Positions 61,101-64,000 of a DNA stretch of 64,000 nucleotides are shown piece by piece. A program made the position numbers and the translations under genes. The notes below the pieces were generated by a model. That model saw only the letters and a list, made by a program, of their open reading frames with translations, did no database searches and was not told where the DNA came from. This stretch comes from Parus major (lineage: Eukaryota > Chordata > Aves > Passeriformes > Paridae). The stretch is taken from the NCBI RefSeq assembly GCF_001522545.3, contig NC_031781.1, forward strand, positions 13,217,706 to 13,281,705, given 5' to 3'. Position 1 is the first letter of the stretch. Every line of letters starts with the position of its first letter.

Positions 61101-61822
61101 AACAGAGCACAGTTCATCCTAACCTCTGTGACTAGCAATTGAGGTATTCCCAATAAGTCAAAGCAGAAGAGGCCAAAAGAAACCAGGTGAGTTCATCATG
61201 TACTGGAGGGGCCCAGGGAGACCCCAGGAAACAACCTGAATTCTCAGAAAGGGGCAGAAAGGAGAACTGTTCTGTTTAGTTGCAGTTGTGCTTGATCCCC
61301 TCTGGACAGCAGGAGCGGCAGGTGTGGCAGGGACCCCGCTCATGCTGGCTGGAGGCACACACACAGGTTATGATTTGGAAATATGACCTTTCTGGAAAGT
61401 GGACAGGCTTGCTCTTGCAGGTAGTTGGTGGTGACTATTTTGGCCAGATTCAGCTCCTGCTGGCACTGTCAGAAAGGCTGCAAACTGACATTGAGGAGAG
61501 CACAACTCAATGAATTCATCCTTTGGCCCTCCCTCCCCTCTGAAAACACATTCCTCCTGAAGTGTACTTTGACTTCTTGAGTACTTGAGCCTACTTCCAG
61601 CTTTTAAAAAAGATAACCCAGCACCAGTTGGGAAGACATCACACAAATACATAAACTCCTGCTGGATCCTGTGGAAGACCTGGGGGGACACGACCTCGCC
61701 GGGGACGCTGCTCACCTCTGCGTGGTGCTCTTCGTTTTGCTGTAGGACTTCAATTACCAACTCTGCCAGACGTATTGTATCTTCTAACTTTTTAGCTGGA
61801 GTGACTAACCGGCCTACATTCT
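6952..61822 (-). CDS. CADPS: CADPS (CAPS1), 3' part, 13 coding exons
   Basis: CAPS1 is a neural and endocrine protein that primes dense-core vesicles for calcium-triggered exocytosis by acting on SNARE complexes through its MUN domain. Thirteen minus-strand exons join in frame: 61822-61716, 56131-55975, 55004-54863, 48156-48010, 44935-44780, 42026-41879, 37589-37575, 36254-36180, 35109-35026, 29952-29920, 27311-27204, 8913-8809 and 7131-6952. Counting the split Glu at the first junction as residue 1, this gives 485 residues. Residues 1-344 are the C-terminal part of the MUN/MHD module and 345-485 the C-terminal vesicle-binding region. Every internal junction has GT-AG signals and matching phase. 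The N-terminal part, C2 and PH domains must lie upstream, beyond 64000. The protein reads almost identically to mammalian CAPS1 as I know it. CADPS2 is less likely because of the C-terminus and the [13 protein letters not shown] stretch. No frameshift or internal stop was found. Confidence 0.95.
7132..8808 (-). other. CADPS intron, last (1.7 kb)
   Basis: Lies between the last two coding exons. It is AT-rich above 7.6 kb and holds a CA-rich microsatellite at 8226-8260. I see no further exon, repeat family or RNA gene. Confidence 0.85.
8226..8260. repeat. (CA)n-rich microsatellite
   Basis: Interrupted CA/TA dinucleotide run: GCACACACACACACATATACAC followed by a diverged continuation ending in GTGCAC. 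It sits inside the last intron and would be TG/UG-rich in the sense transcript. Confidence 0.85.
8809..8913 (-). CDS. CADPS: CADPS exon l (105 bp), C-terminal region
   Basis: Encodes residues 392-426: [18 protein letters not shown], then [17 protein letters not shown]. It is 35 codons and phase 0 at both ends. The acceptor is TCTTGCAG and the donor GTGAGC. It is separated from the preceding exon by the 18.3-kb intron. Small conservative differences from human (for example SVV, RIV) fit a non-mammalian orthologue. Confidence 0.96.
9079..9103. repeat. (AAC)n microsatellite
   Basis: Trinucleotide run AACAACAACAATAACAAC and onward, with one T interruption, in the 18.3-kb intron. Confidence 0.85.
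12577..12591. repeat. Poly-T tract (15)
   Basis: A homopolymer of fifteen T on the plus strand. No neighbouring retroelement body or target-site duplication was recognised. Confidence 0.8.
15660..17000. promoter_or_regulatory. Candidate conserved non-coding block
   Basis: An AT-rich stretch inside the large intron with many homeodomain-like TAAT/ATTA cores, for example ACAATTAATGC near 15776 and TTGATTGTCAATTG near 16443, interspersed with T-runs. It has no long open frame and no recognisable repeat except simple homopolymers. The non-repetitive, motif-dense texture suggests enhancer-type DNA, but this is a judgement of texture; no alignment was possible. Confidence 0.25.
17905..18165. promoter_or_regulatory. 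Intronic CpG-rich patch A
   Basis: CpG dinucleotides are dense here (GCGGCGCGCAGACC, CCCAGCGCG, GGCGGCCGGGG) against a CpG-poor intron. It follows an AT-rich stretch and a C9 run near 17868. It could be an unmethylated regulatory site or an internal promoter; no TATA box, initiator or first exon could be assigned. Confidence 0.3.
20035..20560. promoter_or_regulatory. Intronic CpG-rich patch B
   Basis: A GC-rich half kilobase with frequent CpG (CACGCACCGCTGGCTGGCGCG, GCCGCCGGCTCGACC, GCACCGGGGTGTCCCGGCC). Several overlapping open frames on both strands follow from low stop-codon frequency in GC-rich DNA. The longest, 196 codons at 20151-20741 plus, has no motif I recognise. Confidence 0.3.
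22700..23480. promoter_or_regulatory. Candidate conserved non-coding element
   Basis: Non-repetitive sequence around the nested palindrome, without open frames of note. It contains two related GATCAGAGAC / GATCTCAGAGAC segments near 22921 and 22987 and several ATTA cores. I infer possible regulatory function from texture and the palindrome only. Confidence 0.25.
22790..22845. repeat. Nested inverted repeat (8 + 11 bp arms)
   Basis: GGGTCAAT (22790-22797) pairs with ATTGACCC (22838-22845), and inside these ACACTTAATCT (22804-22814) pairs with AGATTAAGTGT (22824-22834) around a 9-base loop. Both arm pairs are perfect; the spacers are 6 and 3 bases. The inner arms contain TTAAGTG, which resembles the NKX2-class site. 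It can be a hairpin in RNA, or paired binding sites in DNA. Confidence 0.85.
26349..26368. repeat. (GGAA)n microsatellite
   Basis: Short GGAAGGAAGGAAGG run within a longer purine-rich stretch (about 26130-26380). In the sense (minus) transcript this is pyrimidine-rich. Confidence 0.8.
27204..27311 (-). CDS. CADPS: CADPS exon k (108 bp), C-terminal region
   Basis: Encodes residues 356-391: [16 protein letters not shown], then [20 protein letters not shown]. It is 36 codons and phase 0 at both ends; the acceptor is CATGCAG and the donor GTAAGT. This starts the C-terminal region that family work links to dense-core-vesicle binding. The sequence separates CADPS from CADPS2, where I expect Leu for Met359 and other changes nearby. 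Confidence 0.96.
27312..29919 (-). other. CADPS intron (2.6 kb)
   Basis: AT-rich intron between the 33-bp and 108-bp exons. A small tandem duplication lies at about 28172-28215 and poly-A or poly-T runs occur near 27610 and 29640. I see no exon or gene. Confidence 0.85.
28172..28215. repeat. Short tandem duplication
   Basis: Two adjacent similar units, CAGAATTAGATTTAACT and CAGAATTAAATTTAACT, about 25 bases apart. The preceding AATCACAGAATT resembles the CR1 3' end but nothing CR1-like follows. Confidence 0.6.
29920..29952 (-). CDS. CADPS: CADPS small exon j (33 bp)
   Basis: An 11-codon exon encoding [11 protein letters not shown] (residues 345-355), phase 0 at both ends. The acceptor is TTTTACAG and the donor GTAAGC. 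It links the MUN region to the C-terminal vesicle-binding region (next residues KPGMDVAD). The exon is too short for ordinary gene finders but the peptide matches CAPS1 exactly where expected. Confidence 0.93.
30521..30640 (+). mobile_element. CR1 LINE fragment, 3' end
   Basis: Plus-strand CR1 3' end: AAGACCAGGCTGCATGAG, TAGTGGAAGGTGTCCTTGCC, GGGTTGGAATGAGATGATTT, then AAGGTCCCTTCCAACCC and ACCATTCTGTGG. It is 5'-truncated and diverged, and is antisense to CADPS transcription. Confidence 0.9.
30670..30772 (+). repeat. Unclassified dispersed repeat, copy A
   Basis: This roughly 100-bp stretch matches the reverse complement of 34188-34295 at a little over 80% by eye, including GGGCTGCTTGGAAAGTTGTG versus GAGCTGCTTGGAAAGTTGTG and CCCTGTTGCCTTCA in both. 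It directly follows the CR1 fragment. I cannot name the family; a fragment of an old transposable element is likely. Confidence 0.75.
31486..31660. promoter_or_regulatory. Intronic CpG-rich patch C
   Basis: A GC- and CpG-rich segment (GAACGCGGCGAG, GCCCGGGCTGCCGAGCCGGG, CACCGAGCGCC) in an otherwise ordinary intron. It is too short for a classical CpG island call by eye, and no promoter elements were recognised. Confidence 0.25.
32639..32658. repeat. Poly-A tract (20)
   Basis: Twenty A on the plus strand. No processed-gene body is recognisable immediately upstream. Confidence 0.85.
34188..34295 (-). repeat. Unclassified dispersed repeat, copy B (inverted)
   Basis: Inverted partner of copy A at 30670-30772; both lie in the same CADPS intron about 3.4 kb apart. 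Shared features on the minus strand include GAGCTGCTTGGAAAGTTGTG, CCCTGTTGCCTTCA and GTGCAGCCTCTCCTGCAC. The match fades on both sides, so element ends are approximate. Confidence 0.75.
35026..35109 (-). CDS. CADPS: CADPS exon i (84 bp)
   Basis: Encodes residues 317-344, [18 protein letters not shown] and then [10 protein letters not shown]. It is 28 codons and phase 0 at both ends, with acceptor TTGTAG and donor GTAAGT. Human has Val where this sequence has Ile in FVTILEG, as far as I remember. It marks the end of the helical MUN part. Confidence 0.95.
35110..36179 (-). other. CADPS intron (1.1 kb)
   Basis: Unremarkable intron with a GC-rich middle near 35.2-35.4 kb. I see no repeat family, exon or RNA gene. 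Confidence 0.85.
36180..36254 (-). CDS. CADPS: CADPS exon h (75 bp)
   Basis: Encodes residues 292-316, [18 protein letters not shown] and then ITLLVAK. It is 25 codons, phase 0 at both ends. The acceptor is CTTTAG and the donor GTAACC. The amphipathic pattern fits a long helix near the end of the MUN region. Its first His follows either MGQE or the FAKEW microexon. Confidence 0.95.
36255..37574 (-). other. CADPS intron (1.3 kb)
   Basis: Lies downstream of the microexon in the transcript. GC-rich at 36.4-37.0 kb, AT-rich above. I recognise no element apart from intron sequence. Confidence 0.8.
37575..37589 (-). CDS. CADPS: CADPS microexon g (15 bp, FAKEW)
   Basis: A 15-base exon on the minus strand reads TTTGCAAAAGAGTGG, coding Phe-Ala-Lys-Glu-Trp (residues 287-291). 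It is flanked by AAAAG on the acceptor side and a perfect GTAAGT donor. A pyrimidine-rich tract lies 15-45 bases upstream and includes a TGC at 37628-37630, a motif associated with SRRM4-dependent neural microexons. Insertion gives MGQE-FAKEW-HQYHSK in frame. The evidence is sequence only, but five codons between correct splice sites, in the right intron and phase, are hard to explain by chance. Confidence 0.8.
37590..41878 (-). other. CADPS intron (4.3 kb)
   Basis: Lies upstream of the microexon in the transcript. GC-rich patches with some CpG occur at 37.88-38.09 and 38.68-38.89 kb, and a T15 run at 41472-41486. No exon or known repeat family was identified. Confidence 0.8.
41879..42026 (-). 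CDS. CADPS: CADPS exon f (148 bp), MUN domain
   Basis: Encodes the last base of Arg237 and residues 238-286: [18 protein letters not shown], then [19 protein letters not shown] and ending CSMEMGQE. The acceptor is TTCACAG and the donor GTAAAA, the latter lacking G at +5. The following exon in the mRNA is either the 15-bp microexon or the HQYHSK exon; both are in phase 0. The frame remains open for about 52 codons past the donor. Confidence 0.95.
42027..44779 (-). other. CADPS intron (2.8 kb)
   Basis: AT-rich intron. No open frame shows protein motifs and I see no repeat family or RNA gene. Confidence 0.85.
44780..44935 (-). CDS. CADPS: CADPS exon e (156 bp), MUN domain
   Basis: Encodes residues 186-236 with split codons at both ends (Asp185 and Arg237): [17 protein letters not shown], then [18 protein letters not shown] and ending MIESCVK-R. 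The acceptor is TGCCAG and the donor GTAGGT. The sequence is nearly unchanged from mammals as far as I can recall. The NGSGTSED start follows either the cassette exon or exon c directly. Confidence 0.95.
44936..48009 (-). other. CADPS intron (3.1 kb)
   Basis: Intron downstream of the cassette exon in the transcript. Its only notable element is the polypyrimidine tract near 45.84 kb. Confidence 0.85.
45819..45865. repeat. Polypyrimidine tract ending in T18
   Basis: An almost pure C/T stretch on the plus strand (CTCTCCCTCTCTTCTTCTCCC, then CTCAC and eighteen T). One strand is therefore polypurine for about 47 bases, which can favour unusual DNA structure. It is antisense to CADPS, so the transcript is purine-rich here. 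Confidence 0.8.
48010..48156 (-). CDS. CADPS: CADPS cassette exon d (147 bp), Asn-Leu-Pro repeat
   Basis: Encodes residues 137-184 plus two bases of Asp185: SLTS, then [19 protein letters not shown], then a Pro-rich segment ending [10 protein letters not shown]. The length is 49 codons and both ends have the same phase, so it can be skipped without a frameshift. The acceptor is strong (long pyrimidine tract, CACAG) but the donor GA-GTGTGT is weak, as expected for a regulated exon. A corresponding insert is known in some mammalian CAPS1 isoforms. The segment is proline-rich and probably a flexible loop inserted between MUN helices; its specific function is not known to me. Confidence 0.9.
48363..48394. 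repeat. A-rich tract, AAAAGC-interrupted
   Basis: Two A-runs of about 12-14 separated by GC, with a further GC after the second. In the sense transcript it is T-rich and lies about 200 bases upstream of the cassette exon, so it could act as a distal pyrimidine element. Confidence 0.8.
48607..48680. repeat. AT-rich simple repeat (ATA/ATAA)n
   Basis: Degenerate repeats of ATATAATAATTA type over about 70 bases with almost no G or C. Confidence 0.85.
51764..51799. repeat. (CA)n microsatellite
   Basis: CACAGACACACACACACAGA followed by a second ACACACACACA block; interrupted twice by GA. Confidence 0.85.
54863..55004 (-). CDS. CADPS: CADPS exon c (142 bp), MUN domain
   Basis: Encodes the rest of Tyr89, residues 90-135 ([15 protein letters not shown] to RESWEPV) and two bases of codon 136. 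It includes [13 protein letters not shown], part of the MUN helical bundle. The acceptor is TCTAG and the donor GTAAGG. The split last codon decides two isoforms: joined to the 147-bp cassette it becomes Lys (EPV-K-SLTSN); joined directly to the 156-bp exon it becomes Asn (EPV-N-NGSG). Both readings stay in frame. Confidence 0.95.
55005..55974 (-). other. CADPS intron (1.0 kb)
   Basis: Short AT-rich intron between exons b and c. Nothing further seen. Confidence 0.85.
55975..56131 (-). CDS. CADPS: CADPS exon b (157 bp), MUN domain
   Basis: Encodes residues 37-88 and the first base of Tyr89, starting [14 protein letters not shown], passing through [11 protein letters not shown] and ending NDSLRSD-Y. 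These are hallmark CAPS MUN sequences. The acceptor is CTGAAG with only a moderate pyrimidine tract; the donor is GTATGT. Joining to the previous exon gives HHAE-AFAWW, as in the mammalian protein. Compared with the human sequence as I recall it, the last few residues (SLRSDY) carry conservative changes; the rest looks invariant. Confidence 0.94.
57565..57592. repeat. Short tandem duplication GATTGGGCATTGC
   Basis: Two adjacent copies of a 13-base unit, GATTGGGCATTGC, within the 5.6-kb intron. The function is probably none. Confidence 0.7.
58017..58046. repeat. Short tandem repeat (GCTCTTCT)
   Basis: Three near-identical adjacent units, GCTCTTCTGCTCTTCTGC and then TCTTCTCC, at the edge of the GC-rich block. 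Confidence 0.75.
58851..58895. repeat. AT-rich hairpin (14-bp perfect stem)
   Basis: ATGTATATATGTAT (58851-58864) is the exact reverse complement of ATACATATATACAT (58882-58895), with a 17-base loop. It looks like a decayed TA/CA microsatellite that has become an inverted repeat. Confidence 0.85.
60680..60702. repeat. (TATC)/(TA) simple repeat
   Basis: ATATCTATATCTATATATC run in the 5.6-kb intron. Confidence 0.8.
61716..61822 (-). CDS. CADPS: CADPS exon a (107 bp), MUN domain
   Basis: This exon encodes residues 1-36, from the split Glu of ENVGRLVTP to NEEHHAE. The helical, Leu/Glu-rich character ([16 protein letters not shown]) fits the all-helical MUN module. The acceptor is CTACAG and the donor GAG-GTGAGC, with entry phase 1 (two bases complete the first codon) and exit phase 0. 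An acceptor two bases further in (CAGAG) is possible but has a poorer consensus and would break the frame to the next known residues. The reading frame stays open well beyond the donor, which is unusual and is listed as a finding. Confidence 0.93.
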
Positions 61823-64000
61823 CTGTAGTACAAGAACTCAAGTTAAAAGGAAGGCAGGGTGAAAAGCTAGATGAACAGTAAGTTATTTTAGAGGTTAAAA
61901 AAAACCCATAATATTCTGCAGCTCTGAAGATCTTTTCATGCATATGTTAAATGCTTATATAATTAGTACTGAGCAAACCAGAAAGCCACATTCGTTATTA
62001 TACTATGAAAATACAGTGCTCCAGCTCCAAATTTCACAATACTGTCAGAGTTGGTTTGCTTTATGATGGCACTTTATTAGCTCAAATAAGAACATCACAT
62101 TCCCTAAAGACAGCATCTGGCCATTAACGTATGAACAGTATGTATCCTTTGATGCAGATGATGCTATTATAGGAATCATGTCTATATTATTTAAAAATTC
62201 TTTTAAGAAGATCAATTAAAACAAATCTGTCTGCACTTGTAATAAATTGTCAGACTCGAGCAATTTAAATGTCACCTGCTACTAAAAGCAAAACTCACAG
62301 GTCTGTCTTGCTCCAGGATTTAACTCCACAAGGGTGAGGAGTTATGCATGCTGGAGGGAGTGAAAAGTGGTAAATCCCACGCTCACAGGTAAGATTTATA
62401 TGGGAAAAGAGATGCAACTTAACAACAAAAACCCCGCAAAACAAACCAAAGAGTTTAAATCCTGGAGCTTGGTGTTTACCTATGTTGAGTTATTTTGCAG
62501 TGTTTTCTGAAAACTATAAAAAAAAATTAAAATGTATTTTTCCAGGTAATTTATATTATGAATAACACATTAAAAATATGAGATGCTAACAATACGGAAC
62601 ATTTAGAGTATTTCACCAGAAATAATGTCGAGGAAAAGAAAATAATCACCATTTTCCTGAACAACAGCTTCTGCAAAGCTGACCACAGGCACACCCAGGT
62701 CCCAGACCCAGTTCTCCTGAGCAGCAAGGGCAAAGAGGGGCATTTCACTACAGCTCATACCTCTGCACCCATAGGTATTTTGGCATCTCCATGGTATCAG
62801 ACAGTGGCTCACTTCCCTGGGGTGTGCAAACTCTCCCTGTGATGTTTGTTCAGAGCAGGACTGGAGTGGGAGACCTGCCCCCTTGGGATCCATATGCCAA
62901 CAGGCCAAGTACTGACAGGGCATCTCACTCCAGTCTTCCACACACCCTGTTTTTGTCCTAGTGTTTTGGTCTTGTTTACTGGTGGGACAGAAACTTGAGG
63001 TTGCACAAATTCTGCTTTCTCACCCAGGGAGAAATCCCTGCCTTGCTGAAGGCTCAGGAAACTTCCAGGACTTCATTTGCCCCCTCAAAGTCCTGCCAGC
63101 CTCTTGTTTTTTCTGAATACCTGTTTACAGGTTACAGAGTTCCCATGAAAAGGAAAGCTGCATGTTTCAGGACAGTCCCAAATGTGGCTGGTTTCTGGAG
63201 GAGCTCAGCAAGCTGGAGTCTGGCACTGTAGAGGCTTAGCTTGGCTGAGGGATGGTAAATGCAAATGAACTCTACAGTTTTACTCATTTATGGCACAGAT
63301 AAGGGCCTTGGGTGTTTCTCAAGTTTTGCTGCTGTTTCTTGTATTATTTGAAACAAAAAAAAAAATAAAAATCAAGGTTCCCCTTAATATAATTTACTGA
63401 GCAAATATTGAAATTGGAGAGTTCCTGGTTAACTCCCCAGTCTATCCTATACTATCTAGCACCTCAATGGCTACAAGAAGTAGAAATCACTTCCTTTTGC
63501 AAAAGGAGCCCAAAGACAGGTCCCTCAGTAAGATCTGGTTGTTTCTGCACCTCTGAAGCCAAGGGAAAGCTTTTCCATTGATCAGTGCAGCATCAGGCCC
63601 ATTCTCATTTGCAACATTGATCTGCTCTCAAATATAACTAAAAGACAAAAGTGTTAATAAGAACAACTGCTCAAAGATGCTGTCTTTAAAGAAAATATTG
63701 ATGCTTATATAACTTTGGCAGCCAGCAGATGTCAATCTTAATTTTTTTCCTTCTTATTTTAAATATTTCCCTGGTTAAGTTACTATACATCAGAATATTC
63801 TGCTAAGATAGCTGGAGCACTGACAGTTACATGAAACGTATACGATATACTTATCAAACATTTCATCCAACATCATGTAAAGCTCATACATATTTATAGT
63901 TTCCATGCAAAATGTTATGCAACAACAATGTTATTTTGTGCTGACGTTGATATTTGAAAATGTTGCATATGTCAGACATTGCTAGACAAAAAAATGTGGA
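61823..64000 (-). other. CADPS intron, partial
   Basis: Sequence upstream of exon a in the transcript. The previous exon must end with one base of the Glu codon that starts ENVGRL. I searched by eye for a CAPS-like peptide and found none with proper splice sites, so it is presumably beyond the window. No other element was recognised. Confidence 0.75.

Larger units (their letters stand above)
56132..61715 (-). other. CADPS intron (5.6 kb)
   Basis: Intron between exons a and b. It contains a GC-rich block at 57.66-58.48 kb, an AT hairpin at 58851-58895, a TATC repeat at 60680-60702, and a short in-frame extension of exon a (61368-61715). No CADPS exon is missing, since HHAE joins AFAWW directly. 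Confidence 0.8.

Noticed and set aside
6952..61822. Assignment to the paralogue CADPS2
   Set aside because: The C-terminus [19 protein letters not shown] and [16 protein letters not shown] fit CADPS; CADPS2 differs at these places as far as I know it.
63840..63920. Minus-strand open stretch reading NMYELYMMLDEMFDK followed by a GT, exon-like at the window end
   Set aside because: No AG acceptor occurs between the upstream in-frame stop and the peptide except inside TATGAG, which has no pyrimidine tract. I do not recognise the peptide as CAPS1.

Overview
The window is vertebrate nuclear DNA, most likely from a bird. It has short conserved exons separated by long AT-rich introns, canonical GT-AG splice sites, and two fragments of a CR1-type LINE with the sequence typical of avian genomes. 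No prokaryotic, organellar or CRISPR features were seen, and no tRNA or rRNA gene was recognised. Nearly all long open frames are chance frames in introns.

One gene accounts for the coding content: the 3' part of CADPS (CAPS1, calcium-dependent secretion activator 1) on the minus strand. I could place thirteen coding exons, from 61822 down to the stop codon at 6952. They join without a frame break into 485 codons for protein (the first one split with an exon outside the window) plus the stop. This is roughly the last third of the protein: the C-terminal part of the MUN/MHD module and the C-terminal vesicle-binding region, ending in the acidic tail [10 protein letters not shown]. The paralogue CADPS2 was considered and rejected on this tail and on several internal stretches.

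Layout from low to high coordinates: 1-5.9 kb is intergenic DNA downstream of the gene, with a CR1 fragment; 5.9-6.95 kb is the inferred 3' UTR with tandem poly(A) signals; 6.95-7.13 and 8.81-8.91 kb are the last two coding exons; 8.9-27.2 kb is one 18.3-kb intron with CpG-rich patches, an elaborate palindrome and several blocks that read like conserved non-coding DNA; 27-38 kb holds five in-frame exons, including a 33-bp exon and a 15-bp microexon; 41.9-48.2 kb holds three exons, one of them a 147-bp cassette encoding a repetitive Asn-Leu-Pro segment; 54.9-61.8 kb holds three MUN exons; above 61.8 kb lies the start of another intron, with no exon I could identify.

The observations most worth checking are the FAKEW microexon, the 147-bp cassette with its weak donor, the run of symmetric exons, an inverted repeat pair inside one intron, the 22.8-kb palindrome, and possible regulatory DNA for the neighbouring gene. 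In human that neighbour is FEZF2, which lies beyond the 3' end of CADPS. I see no sign of a wholly new biological system here.
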